The translations under genes were made by a program, and so were the position numbers. Positions 27,007-35,146 of a stretch of 64,000 nt of DNA are shown here, in pieces (position 1 is the stretch's first letter; each line of letters starts with the position of its first letter). The stretch is taken from the NCBI RefSeq assembly GCF_001678905.1, contig NZ_CP012117.1, positions 806,001 to 870,000 of the forward strand. The letters are read 5' to 3'. The DNA is from Dermabacter vaginalis. Its GTDB lineage: Bacteria; Actinomycetota; Actinomycetes; Actinomycetales; Dermabacteraceae. Below the pieces are notes generated by a model. That model searched no databases. It was given only the letters and a program-made list of their open reading frames with translations, and had not been told where the DNA came from.

Positions 27007-30000
27007 CCACGGTGCGTTTTCGCGCGCGCGAGGTCGCGCATCTTCTTGGCCAGCACGAGCCCACGCCTGAACAGGTGGCGGTCATCGAATCGCCTCTCGC
27101 CCCAGCCCTCGTCGTCGCGGGCGCGGGAAGCGGGAAAACTGAAACGATGTCGGCGAGGGTCGTGTGGCTCATCGCGAACGGTCTCGTGGAACCCCGACAT
27201 GTGCTCGGGCTGACCTTCACGAAAAAGGCTGCCCACGAACTCGCCGAGCGCATCGACCGAAGACTCGCGAGCCTCACCTCTGCGATGGTCTCGGCAGGTA
27301 TCGAGCCGCCAGCAACACTTGCCGCGAGTACCGTGCAGCTCGGCGGACAATCGCCGCGCGTCGCGACCTACAACGGTTTTGCTCTCGATCTCGTTCACGA
27401 GCATGCGCTTCGCATCGGCATCGATCCGGACTTCACCGTCATTCCGCCCGCGGCCGCATGGCAGATCGCCTACGACCTCGTTGAATCGTGGCAGGGCGAG
27501 CTTCCCTTCGACCACTCGAGCGGCACGGTCGCGAGCGCAGTGCTCTCGCTTTCGGGGGCGCTGAGCGATCACTTGCGTACCCCGCGAGAACTTGACGAGT
27601 ACCTTCGCGAGATCGAGGTCGAGACCATGAACCTCCCGCTCCAGGGTGAGGGTGGGAAAAAGCGCACCGCTCCCGCAAGCGTGAAGCGCCTGTGGCGCGT
27701 CCTCGAGCAGCGCCGGTCTCTCGTGCCACTCCTCGAGGCATTCGCGCGTGAGAAGCGCGAGCGGGGGGCGATTGATTTTTCTGATCAGGTGAGTCTTGCC
27801 GCTGCGATTGCCGAAGCGAGCAGCGAAGTGCGCGAGGATGCGCGTACGCAGCACCGGGTCGTGCTTCTCGACGAGTTCCAAGATACGTCGGTCGCGCAGC
27901 TCCAGCTTCTTGCTTCCCTCTTCGGCTCGGGGCACGCGACGTGCGCCGTGGGTGACCCAAACCAGGCGATCTATGGCTGGCGCGGTGCCTCAGCAGCGTC
28001 CCTCTCCTCGTTTGTCGAGCGGTGGGGAAGTGCGGAGTGTCCCGTGCGGCAGTACACGCTCAGCACGTCCTGGCGCAATGATGCGGCCCTGCTCACGGGG
28101 GCGAATGCCATCAGCAGGCCACTCGCGGGCAGCACGGCTGGCATCACCGTCCCGACGCTTGCCCCGCGCCCAGATGCGGGCCCCGGTGCGATCACCGTTG
28201 CCGCGCACGCGACCGAATTTGATGAGGCTACCGCGATCGCCGAGTGGATCTCGACTATCCGCACCGCGCACGAGGATGAAACCGAAGCCCTCGACGAGGC
28301 ACCCCCGAGTGCCGCTGTGCTCGTGCGTTCGCGCTCACGAATTCCCGCTCTACAGTCAGCCCTCGAATCCGCGGGGCTGAGCGTGAGTGTTGCCGGCGGC
28401 GATTCCCTCCTCGCGCAGCGCGAGGTGAGCGATGTTCGCTCTCTGCTCGAGGTCATCAGTGACGCTTCGCGCTCCGATGCACTCGTGGAACTTCTCGAAG
28501 GGCCGAGATTCCGGCTCGCCCCTGCCGATATCGCCGCGCTTGGTGCGTGGCGCCGCGCTCTCGAGCGAAGTGCGGGGCCGCGGGCGGCGCTCTCGGACCC
28601 CGGCGCCGCCTTCACCCTCGTTGATGCCGTGACCTCGCCGCCGCCCCACGATTTTGTGAGCCCCGCGGGACAGCGCTTGAGCGCCTCGGCACGCGCGCGA
28701 CTCGCCAGCCTCGCGCGGATCATAAGGGAGGTTCGCGGCGCCCAGGGGCTCGATATCCCGGATCTCGTGACGGTAGCGGTGCGCGCCCTCGGCGTTGATA
28801 TCGCGCTTGAATCGGATCCTAGTCGCGATCAGCAACACGCGCTCGCGAACATCGAGCGCCTGCGCGCGCACGCGGAGACCTACGCACGTACTGCAAGCGC
28901 ACCGAGCCTCGAGGCTTTCCTTGCGCACCTCGACGTGTCCGAGACCGAGGAGCGGGGGCTCGAGGCTGCATCCACGCAGGCGAGCGACCCGAACGCCGTC
29001 GTCATCTCGACCGTCCACGCCGCGAAAGGTCTCGAATGGGACCACGTCGCGATCGCCTCGCTTACCGAAGGCAGCTTCCCTTCCTACACGCGCCAGAGCG
29101 CCGCGAAACCCGAAACCCCGGGGGAGTACCCCGCACCGCGTGAGCCGGGATGGGTCAACGAGCTTTCGCTTGCGACCATCCCCGTTGAGCTTCGCGGCGA
29201 CGGGGAAATCCTCTCCGAGCTTCGCTGGGCTGAGGCAGCAACGCAGGTGGAGCTTGAGGGGATGTTCGAGGAATTTCGCCTCGACAACGGTGCCGAGAGC
29301 CTCCGCGAGGAGCGTCGGCTTATGTACGTTGCCCTCACACGCGCCAAAAAGAGTGCCCTTCTCACCCACTCAGCATGGAGTGAGGGGGCGTCAAAGCCGC
29401 GCCAGGCCTCGCGTTTCGTGCACGAGATCAGCGCGCTCGACGGCGTAGAGCTCGTGCAGCGCGGAGGCGAGATCGGTACCGAGAACCCGCTTGAATCTGC
29501 CCCTCGCTTCGCCCAGTGGCCTACCGCCCCGCACACGCGGGAAAAAGACGTCAAGGAGGCGAAGGCAGCCGTCGGAACCGCCCGCGCGAGCGGAGTAAAT
29601 GCCCTCGCTGATATCAGCGAGGAGCCTGACCTCGCCCTTTTCACCAAGGCCACGCGGCACGTGATCGCGAATCTCCGAGCCGAGCACGAAGCGCGCAGCG
29701 TGTACCTCCCGTCGCGTTTGAGCCCTTCGGATCTCGTAGCGCTCTCGGGTGCGAATGCGCCAGAGCGCGTGCGTGAACTCGTGCGGCCCATGCCCCGTAA
29801 GCCCTCCACGAGCGCGCGTCTCGGCACGCGTTTTCACGCCTGGGTTGAGGAGACACACACCCACGGCGCCCTTCTCGATGTGGACGACCTCTTGCTCGAT
29901 CAGGAGGACGACGGCACGCGTGAAAGCTTGCAGGAGCTCAAGACAAAATTCGATCGTTCGATATTTGCGAACATGACGCCCCTTGCGCTCGAAATCCCCG

Positions 30001-30299
30001 TCTCACTCGCGCTCGAAAGAGCGTTCCTCTCGGGAGTAATCGATGCGGTCTACCCGAATCCGCAAGGCGAGGGCGTGTGGATTGTCGACTGGAAAACGGG
30101 GCGTGTGCCCTCGGGCGAGGAGCTCGCACGCAAGGCGCTTCAGCTCACCGTGTACCGCCTCGCGTGGCACCAGAAAACGGGTGTGCCACTCGAGAACATC
30201 GAGACGAAGTTCCACTACGTTGCGGCTGAGCGCACGGTGGAGATCACGCAGCATCCACGTGAGGAAGAGCTGGTCGAGCTCCTCGCCCAGCTCGGGTAG
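27003..30299 (+). CDS. adnB: AdnB subunit of AdnAB helicase-nuclease
   Basis: Second subunit (1098 aa) and main motor of AdnAB. Superfamily 1A helicase motifs are intact: AGAGSGKT, LTFTKKAAHEL, LLDEFQDTS, GDPNQAIYGWRGA, STVHAAKGLEWDHVA and VALTRAKKS. The C-terminal nuclease domain carries SGVIDAVYPN and VDWKTGRVPSG. GTG 27003 is preceded by AGGAGG and overlaps the adnA stop; the frame upstream of it inside adnA is not used. In mycobacteria AdnAB degrades or resects duplex ends; the nuclease motifs suggest both subunits cut here. Confidence 0.9.
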   Translation: MTTVRFRAREVAHLLGQHEPTPEQVAVIESPLAPALVVAGAGSGKTETMSARVVWLIANGLVEPRHVLGLTFTKKAAHELAERIDRRLASLTSAMVSAGIEPPATLAASTVQLGGQSPRVATYNGFALDLVHEHALRIGIDPDFTVIPPAAAWQIAYDLVESWQGELPFDHSSGTVASAVLSLSGALSDHLRTPRELDEYLREIEVETMNLPLQGEGGKKRTAPASVKRLWRVLEQRRSLVPLLEAFAREKRERGAIDFSDQVSLAAAIAEASSEVREDARTQHRVVLLDEFQDTSVAQLQLLASLFGSGHATCAVGDPNQAIYGWRGASAASLSSFVERWGSAECPVRQYTLSTSWRNDAALLTGANAISRPLAGSTAGITVPTLAPRPDAGPGAITVAAHATEFDEATAIAEWISTIRTAHEDETEALDEAPPSAAVLVRSRSRIPALQSALESAGLSVSVAGGDSLLAQREVSDVRSLLEVISDASRSDALVELLEGPRFRLAPADIAALGAWRRALERSAGPRAALSDPGAAFTLVDAVTSPPPHDFVSPAGQRLSASARARLASLARIIREVRGAQGLDIPDLVTVAVRALGVDIALESDPSRDQQHALANIERLRAHAETYARTASAPSLEAFLAHLDVSETEERGLEAASTQASDPNAVVISTVHAAKGLEWDHVAIASLTEGSFPSYTRQSAAKPETPGEYPAPREPGWVNELSLATIPVELRGDGEILSELRWAEAATQVELEGMFEEFRLDNGAESLREERRLMYVALTRAKKSALLTHSAWSEGASKPRQASRFVHEISALDGVELVQRGGEIGTENPLESAPRFAQWPTAPHTREKDVKEAKAAVGTARASGVNALADISEEPDLALFTKATRHVIANLRAEHEARSVYLPSRLSPSDLVALSGANAPERVRELVRPMPRKPSTSARLGTRFHAWVEETHTHGALLDVDDLLLDQEDDGTRESLQELKTKFDRSIFANMTPLALEIPVSLALERAFLSGVIDAVYPNPQGEGVWIVDWKTGRVPSGEELARKALQLTVYRLAWHQKTGVPLENIETKFHYVAAERTVEITQHPREEELVELLAQLG

Positions 30300-30303
30300 G
30301 AGA

Positions 30304-31278
30304 TCAGCGCTCCGGCGTGACCTCGGGGTCGTGCGAGGCGAGCTCATCGAACTCTTGCTCGGCTTCGCGCCGGGCGAGTTCTGCGAGATCATCATCGACG
30401 TCGCGCAGCATTTCGAGAGCGTCAGCCACGATCGCCTGATCGTTCGTGTCGTTGCCCGAAAGCAGCCACTCGAGCACGGCGAACTCGCCGACGAGCTGGG
30501 TGCGCTCCTCGAGGCGGGCGTCAGGGCGCACATCGAGGTTCGCGCAATAGGCCGTGAAGAATGCCTCGAAGGCGGGGGCGTCCAGGCCGTGGAGCATCCA
30601 CGTGAGGTCGCGAGCAGGGTCGGCGACCTGTGCATTTTCCCATCCCGTGAAGCCCGAAACCTCAGTGCCAACGGCGAGGGCCGTATCCTCATTGATCGAG
30701 CCGTGGGTGAAACGAGGAGTGAACTGCCACAGCGAATCCTCCGCGAGCAAGTGGTTCCAGCGCTGCGCAACGGCCGACGGAATCGGGTGCTCCGCGAGTG
30801 CACGTGCGACGCTTGCGCGGTAGTTCGCACGCACCTCTTCCGCCGTGAATTCCTCGACGCCCGACGCCTGGCACGCAGCCTTCGGCGCGTTGTGGATTGT
30901 GGCAACCGCGCGGCCAAGGTTCGCCGCGAGCACATGATCGTGGCTGACTTCATCGAGGTGCAGTGAAGTGCCCTCGAGCGCGAGTGCGATGGCTGCGCGT
31001 CCCCCCTCGGGAATCGACGCGAAACCCTGCGGAGCCTGCAAATACGGGGCGAGCTCGGTGCGAGAAAGCGCCTCGAGAACGCCGATCTCCTTCGCGAGAC
31101 GCGCACCCGCCGTGGGCGTCGAGGGGGCGCTCACGACCCACAGGCGGTCCTGCGTGTCGCGCACGAGCGCAGACTCGATTTCCTCGCCCTCGGGCGTGGT
31201 TGAGGAAGTGGCCACGGGAATCACACCGGGAATCCCGGCCGTGGCAAGGGCGGCCAGTGCATAGGAATTTCGTCTCAC
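30304..31278 (-). CDS. APH-fold protein, probable pseudokinase
   Basis: Protein of 324 aa with aminoglycoside-phosphotransferase-like architecture. In active enzymes the Brenner motif is HGDxxxxN and the metal site is DWE; here they read HGSINED (192-198) and GWENAQVADPARDL (from 212). Both catalytic aspartates are therefore replaced (Ser194, Gly212), while surrounding framework residues remain. I expect no phosphotransfer. It is convergent with adnB (4 bp apart) and divergent from nudC. A relative occupies similar places in other Actinobacteria, so the inactive form may be the ancestral state of this family. Confidence 0.7.
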   Translation of the reverse strand: MRRNSYALAALATAGIPGVIPVATSSTTPEGEEIESALVRDTQDRLWVVSAPSTPTAGARLAKEIGVLEALSRTELAPYLQAPQGFASIPEGGRAAIALALEGTSLHLDEVSHDHVLAANLGRAVATIHNAPKAACQASGVEEFTAEEVRANYRASVARALAEHPIPSAVAQRWNHLLAEDSLWQFTPRFTHGSINEDTALAVGTEVSGFTGWENAQVADPARDLTWMLHGLDAPAFEAFFTAYCANLDVRPDARLEERTQLVGEFAVLEWLLSGNDTNDQAIVADALEMLRDVDDDLAELARREAEQEFDELASHDPEVTPER

Positions 31279-31284
31279 CCTCTA

Positions 31285-31290
31285 ACCGTA
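31285..31290 (-). promoter_or_regulatory. -10 hexamer of the APH-fold gene
   Basis: On the minus strand TACGGT ends 6 nt before the GTG start at 31278. With TACTGT for nudC at 31311-31316 this makes a compact pair of divergent leaderless promoters. Confidence 0.55.
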
Positions 31291-31310
31291 ACCATTTCGT
31301 GCGCGTTGGA

Positions 31311-31316
31311 TACTGT
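31311..31316 (+). promoter_or_regulatory. -10 hexamer of leaderless nudC promoter
   Basis: TACTGT ends 7 nt before ATG 31324, favouring that codon over TTG 31306 and GTG 31315, which would lie upstream of or inside the promoter. Confidence 0.6.
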
Positions 31317-31323
31317 GGGACAC

Positions 31324-32223
31324 ATGCATGCGCCCATGAATTTTCCTCACACGTACCTCACCTCTCATTTCTCGGCACCGGGCGACGCGCGAGGAATCCC
31401 CACCCCCGCGGAGGAGGAAATTGAAAAGCACGTGATCCTCGTGCGAGGCGACGAGGTCGCTGTGCACGAGGGCGAGGGCGAGGAACTGCACCTGTGGACC
31501 CTCGCGCGCACGGGCACCGTGTTCCTCGGCTCCTGGAAGGACGGCGAGGTATGGGCTCTTGACGCGGAAAGTTCCGCAGACAGTGCGAGAGCGGCACTTC
31601 CCGATGGCACCCGCATGCGTAGCCTCCGTGAGATCGCGCCGATGCTCGAGGGGCGTGAACGAAGCCTCGCGCTGAGCGCCGTGGGGATGCTGACGTGGCA
31701 CCGCGACGCCCGCTACTGCACGCGTTGCGGTAGTGCCGTGCACGCCACTCGCGACGGCTGGTCCCAGACCTGCGAGGGCGGGCACGAAACCTTTCCGCGC
31801 ACCGACCCCGCCGTCATCACCCTTGTACGCGACGGTCTCGATCGCGCGCTTCTCGCGAAAAACCACCGCTTCACGAACGGCATGGTGTCCGCGCTCGCGG
31901 GCTTCGTGGAGCCCGGCGAAGATCTCGAGGATGCCCTCAAACGTGAGGTTCACGAGGAAACTGGCCTCGTCGTGGGTGACCTCGAATACTTCGGTTCCCA
32001 GCCGTGGCCGTTCCCACGCTCGATCATGGTGGCGTTCACATCGCGCCTTGCGAACGGTGCCGAAACGGATATCACCCTCCAGCGCGAGGAGCTCGCGAGC
32101 GCCACGTGGTTCACGCGCGAAGAGCTGACCGAAGCTCTCGAACGGGGCGACGTGCGCTTGCCGCCCTCGACCTCAATCGCCCATTCGATGATTACCGCGT
32201 GGAGGAAGGGAGAGCTTTCGTGA
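31324..32223 (+). CDS. nudC: NAD(H) pyrophosphatase / NUDIX hydrolase NudC
   Basis: NUDIX enzyme of 299 aa that cleaves NADH to NMNH and AMP and can remove NAD caps from RNA. A zinc ribbon has CTRCG, then a third Cys (TCEGGH), with His as probable fourth ligand. The NUDIX box is complete (GFVEPGEDLEDALKREVHEE, then TGL), and the NudC-specific SQPWPFPRS follows it. The stop overlaps the uvrD2 GTG (GTGA). The order nudC-uvrD2 near adnAB is shared with mycobacteria. Confidence 0.92.
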   Translation: MHAPMNFPHTYLTSHFSAPGDARGIPTPAEEEIEKHVILVRGDEVAVHEGEGEELHLWTLARTGTVFLGSWKDGEVWALDAESSADSARAALPDGTRMRSLREIAPMLEGRERSLALSAVGMLTWHRDARYCTRCGSAVHATRDGWSQTCEGGHETFPRTDPAVITLVRDGLDRALLAKNHRFTNGMVSALAGFVEPGEDLEDALKREVHEETGLVVGDLEYFGSQPWPFPRSIMVAFTSRLANGAETDITLQREELASATWFTREELTEALERGDVRLPPSTSIAHSMITAWRKGELS

Positions 32224-34316
32224 ACACCGCACCGACCAGTGGGGCCGAGCGCATCCTCGAGGGGCTCGATCCTGAACAACGCCAGGTCGCTCAGTCGATT
32301 GGGGCGCCCCTGTGCGTTCTCGCGGGCGCTGGTACCGGCAAGACCCGAGCGATTACGCACCGCATCGCCTACGCGATCGCGAGCGGCGGCTACGCCCCGA
32401 ACCACGTTCTCGCGCTCACCTACACCACCAAGGCAGCGGCGGAGATGCGCTCGCGCCTTCGCGACCTTGGGGTGCCGGCCGTCCAGGCGCGCACATTCCA
32501 CTCAGCGGCGCTCAGGCAGCTCACCTATTTCTGGCCCTCGACCGTTGGAGGCCCCGCGCCTGACCTCGTGGATCGAACTCTCCCACTCGTGGCTCAAGCG
32601 ATGGGGCGCCTACACATGCGCGCGGATCCCGCCGCGCTCCGCGACATTTCCGCCGAGCTCGAATGGGCGAAGTCCTCGATGATCCTGCCCGAAGAGTATC
32701 CACTTGCCGCAGCGCGCCTATCGCGCGAGGGCGTAGCGGGGTTCGAGCCGCGTACCCTGTCGCGGATCATGACCCAGTACGAGGATCTCAAGACCGAACT
32801 GCACCTGATCGACTTTGCGGACGTTTTGCTGCTGACCGCCTCGATGATTCAGGAGCATCCGCACATGGCGCATGCCGTGCGCTCCCAATACCGTCATTTC
32901 ACGGTCGATGAGTATCAGGACATCTCGCCCCTGCAGTTCCGGCTCCTGCGCGCGTGGCTCGGCAATGCGAGCGACGTGTGCGTCGTGGGCGATGCGGCGC
33001 AGACGATCTACTCCTATGCGGGTGCCGACTCGAGCTACCTCCTCGATTTCACAAAGGAGTTCCCGCGCGCGAGTGTGATCCGCCTCGAGCGCAACTACCG
33101 CTCGAGCCCTCAGATCGTGCAGGTAGCGAACGCCGTGCTCGCGAGGGCTAAGGAGGGTCGGGACTCGCACGTGGAGCTTCGGGCGCAGCGGTCCGACGCC
33201 ACCCGGCCCCTCGTTGTGGGCTACCCCGATGAGACCGCTGAGGCGCGAGAGGTCGCGAAGTCGATTGCCGAGCTCATTCGTGGCGGGAGAAGCGCGAGCG
33301 AAATCGCGATTCTCTTGCGTGTCAACGCCCACAGCGAACGATTTGAGGACGCTCTTGACCGCGAGGGCATCGCGTATCAGGTGCGCGGCGGTCAAAAATT
33401 CTTTGAAAGGCGCGAGGTCCAGGAGGCGATAAGCGCGCTTCGCGCGGCTCTCGGTGCAGGTGGCGGAAATGATCCCGATGTGAGCCGTATTGTGCGCGAT
33501 GTGCTCTCCTCGCGGGGCTGGTCGGACAAGGCTCCCGAGGTACGCGGTGCGGTGTTCGAGAGGTGGGCGTCGCTCAACGCTCTCGTGCAGGTTGCCGATT
33601 CGATTGCCGAGCGCGAGGGCGCGAGCCTCAGGGACGTTGTTGCCGAGCTTGAGGAACGCCGCGAGGCGCAAAGTGCTCCCGTGAGTGAGGCCGTGACGAT
33701 CGCGACCGTGCACGCCGCGAAAGGGCTCGAGTGGCCCGTGGTGTTCGTTGTCGGGGCGAGTGAAGGCACCTTCCCAATCTCCTACGCGAAAACGGACAGG
33801 GAGATCGAGGAGGAACGGCGCCTGTTTTACGTCGCGATGACACGCGCGCGCGACGTTCTCACGGTGACGTGGGCCGCGGCGCGCAGCGAAGGTGCGAAAG
33901 CGTCGAGGAAGGCCTCGCGGTTCATTGCGGGGAGCTTCGACCACCGTGACGAAGGTGCCGCTGAGCGAACGGCGATGAAACGTACGACCGGGCGGCGCGG
34001 CGCCCGCATCTTTACGACATGCAAAGGTTGCGGCGAAGCTCTCACAACTCCGGGCGAGCAGAAGGTCGGCCGCCACGCGGGCTGCGGGGGCGAGGAGAGC
34101 GCCGAACTCTTCGGAAAGCTACGGGCCTGGCGCCGTGAGCGTGCGAGTGAGCTCAAGCGGCCCGCCTTTGCGGTGTTTACCGACTCGACCCTTCTGGCGA
34201 TCGCGGATCGAACTCCCGCGAGCCTCGAAGAGCTTCATCAGGTTCCCGGCGTGGGGCAGTCGAAGCTCACGCAGTTCGGCGAGGAGGTCCTCGCGATCAT
34301 TGCCGAGGCACGCTAA
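32220..34316 (+). CDS. uvrD2: ATP-dependent DNA helicase UvrD2
   Basis: SF1A 3'-5' helicase of 698 aa. Motifs: AGAGTGKT, VDEYQDISPLQ, GDAAQTIYSYAGA, TVHAAKGLEWPVVF and YVAMTRARDV. After the motor comes a metal-binding linker (TTCKGCG ... HAGC) and a C-terminal HRDC domain (FAVFTDSTLLAIADRTPASL, then HQVPGVGQSKL), the architecture of mycobacterial UvrD2. The linker reads CxxC...HxxC, not four Cys. Start GTG 32220 overlaps the nudC stop with GGAGGAAGGGAG upstream; the frame further upstream is spurious. Confidence 0.9.
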   Translation: MNTAPTSGAERILEGLDPEQRQVAQSIGAPLCVLAGAGTGKTRAITHRIAYAIASGGYAPNHVLALTYTTKAAAEMRSRLRDLGVPAVQARTFHSAALRQLTYFWPSTVGGPAPDLVDRTLPLVAQAMGRLHMRADPAALRDISAELEWAKSSMILPEEYPLAAARLSREGVAGFEPRTLSRIMTQYEDLKTELHLIDFADVLLLTASMIQEHPHMAHAVRSQYRHFTVDEYQDISPLQFRLLRAWLGNASDVCVVGDAAQTIYSYAGADSSYLLDFTKEFPRASVIRLERNYRSSPQIVQVANAVLARAKEGRDSHVELRAQRSDATRPLVVGYPDETAEAREVAKSIAELIRGGRSASEIAILLRVNAHSERFEDALDREGIAYQVRGGQKFFERREVQEAISALRAALGAGGGNDPDVSRIVRDVLSSRGWSDKAPEVRGAVFERWASLNALVQVADSIAEREGASLRDVVAELEERREAQSAPVSEAVTIATVHAAKGLEWPVVFVVGASEGTFPISYAKTDREIEEERRLFYVAMTRARDVLTVTWAAARSEGAKASRKASRFIAGSFDHRDEGAAERTAMKRTTGRRGARIFTTCKGCGEALTTPGEQKVGRHAGCGGEESAELFGKLRAWRRERASELKRPAFAVFTDSTLLAIADRTPASLEELHQVPGVGQSKLTQFGEEVLAIIAEAR

Positions 34317-34328
34317 GAAGGTAAAGAA

Positions 34329-34355
34329 GAACCGGTGCCGTGGCGGCACCGGTTC
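34329..34355. terminator. Hairpin terminator between uvrD2 and DUF5679 gene
   Basis: GAACCGGTGCC (34329-34339) pairs perfectly with GGCACCGGTTC (34345-34355) around a 5-nt loop. GTTCTTTC follows on the plus strand and TCTTCTTT on the minus strand, so it can serve both convergent genes. Confidence 0.75.
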
Positions 34356-34402
34356 GTTCTTTCATGCATGTGCGGGGCGGGCACGGATGCGCCCGCGTGC
34401 AC

Positions 34403-34564
34403 TCACTTGCTGGGGAGGAAGCGGTTAAGCTTCGTGCCGCACTCGGGGCATTCAGCCTTCGCCGCACGGCGGCCCTTGTCGTTGACCTGGATGGTGCCGG
34501 TTGCTTCGTGCTTCGCGCGGCACTTCACGCAGTAGAACTCGCCCGTGTAGGTTTCGTCAGCCAT
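34403..34564 (-). CDS. DUF5679 zinc-ribbon small protein
   Basis: Protein of 53 aa with two CxxC pairs (FYCVKCRAK and AECPECGTKL) that should bind one zinc ion, ending NRFLPSK. This is the DUF5679 family, function unknown. The start at 34564 has TAGGAG 6 nt upstream. A minus-strand TATACA near 34606-34611 could be its -10. It ends convergently with uvrD2. Confidence 0.83.
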   Translation of the reverse strand: MADETYTGEFYCVKCRAKHEATGTIQVNDKGRRAAKAECPECGTKLNRFLPSK

Positions 34565-34754
34565 GGTTGCTCCTAGGGATTGTGGTGAACTCTCTGTTCG
34601 ACGCCACTGTATAAGCATTTTTGAGGACTTAGGAACTCAACACTCCGCGAAGGAGACGGAGAAACCGCACGTCAGAGGCGTTTTTGGGAATGGTTCGCAA
34701 GTAAGGGTGTCAAAGAGGTGGTTTGGGGTGTCGGGTGATGAGGTGGAGCGGCAT

Positions 34755-34838
34755 AAAAAAGGGCGATCCCCCGGGGACGCTTAATGCACGCGGGCCTTCC
34801 CCGCTCGCGAGCATTTGTTTTCCCGGAGGATCGCTTCT
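34755..34838 (-). ncRNA. Predicted structured small RNA (about 84 nt)
   Basis: On the minus strand a near-consensus promoter is followed by a sequence that folds into one long stem and ends at a T6 run (34755-34760). The outer stem pairs plus-strand 34763-34775 with 34822-34834 over 13 bp with one G-U. Inside it, AATGC/GCATT and GCGGG/CCCGC can pair. Base of the stem is directly followed by CCTTTTTT, as in intrinsic terminators. No ORF with a ribosome site lies within it. It does not match tmRNA, RNase P, SRP RNA or the 6C motif by eye. Confidence 0.6.
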
Positions 34839-34844
34839 CCATCG

Positions 34845-34873
34845 AATGTAGTGGCCTGTTCGACCCCGGTCAA
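34845..34873 (-). promoter_or_regulatory. Promoter of the small RNA
   Basis: Minus strand: TTGACC (34868-34873), spacer of exactly 17 nt, TACATT (34845-34850). Predicted transcription start about 34838. This is the best -35/-10 pair seen in the window. Confidence 0.65.
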
Positions 34874-34892
34874 AGCGGCGACGGGCCGGCAT

Positions 34893-35102
34893 TGTGGATA
34901 ACTTAGCGATTGTTGTGGACACCCCGTCAAGCTGTGTGGAAAGTGTGTGTGGATAATTGGCCGTAGGGGTCTAATGTGCTCAATGACCTGGGCATTTATC
35001 GTGCCGTGATGGTGAATATTAATTTTTTGCAACATGTGTTGCAGTCCTCATCGATGCGTCACACGCGGGACGGAGGTCCTCATGTCGCCAGGCTTATCCA
35101 CA
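34893..35102. other. Cluster of DnaA boxes
   Basis: Perfect TTATCCACA sites: minus 34893-34901, minus 34948-34956, plus 35094-35102. Near matches: minus 34914-34922 (GTGTCCACA, one change from TTGTCCACA) and minus 34935-34943 (CTTTCCACA). An AT-rich tract lies between the fourth and fifth sites. DnaA and DnaN genes are not adjacent, so this may be an ectopic DnaA-binding or titration locus, or a second origin-like element. Confidence 0.6.
35028..35043. repeat. Inverted repeat 7-2-7 next to AT-rich tract
   Basis: TGCAACA (35028-35034), spacer TG, TGTTGCA (35037-35043). Immediately left is an AT-only run (35015-35028, AATATTAATTTTTT). It could be a protein-binding site. Confidence 0.5.
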
Positions 35103-35134
35103 ACCTTGGGGTGCTTGTCAAGCCAGTTCCCCAT

Positions 35135-35140
35135 TAGACT
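35135..35140 (+). promoter_or_regulatory. -10 hexamer of the 35147 gene
   Basis: TAGACT ends 6 nt before GTG 35147, a leaderless arrangement. It falls 33 nt after the last DnaA box, which therefore lies around the expected -35 to -50 region. Confidence 0.55.
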
Positions 35141-35146
35141 CGCACC

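Larger units (their letters stand above)
34565..35146. other. 582-bp non-coding region with sRNA and DnaA boxes
   Basis: The only long gap in the window. From left to right it holds the promoter side of the DUF5679 gene, about 120 bp in which I see nothing clear, a leftward small-RNA unit (34755-34873), five DnaA-box-like sites (34893-35102), an AT-rich tract with an inverted repeat (35014-35043) and the leaderless promoter of the 35147 gene. An SD-like GGAGGT precedes ATG 35082, but that frame overlaps the 35147 gene and looks non-coding. Confidence 0.7.

Noticed and set aside
34565-34740. Search for a tRNA, tmRNA, RNase P or SRP RNA in the long gap
   Set aside because: No TTCRANNC arm, no tmRNA ends, no conserved RNase P or SRP core was found.
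34619-35146. Direct call of chromosomal oriC
   Set aside because: DnaA boxes and an AT-rich tract are present, but dnaA, dnaN, rpmH and rnpA are absent nearby. I report the cluster without naming it oriC.
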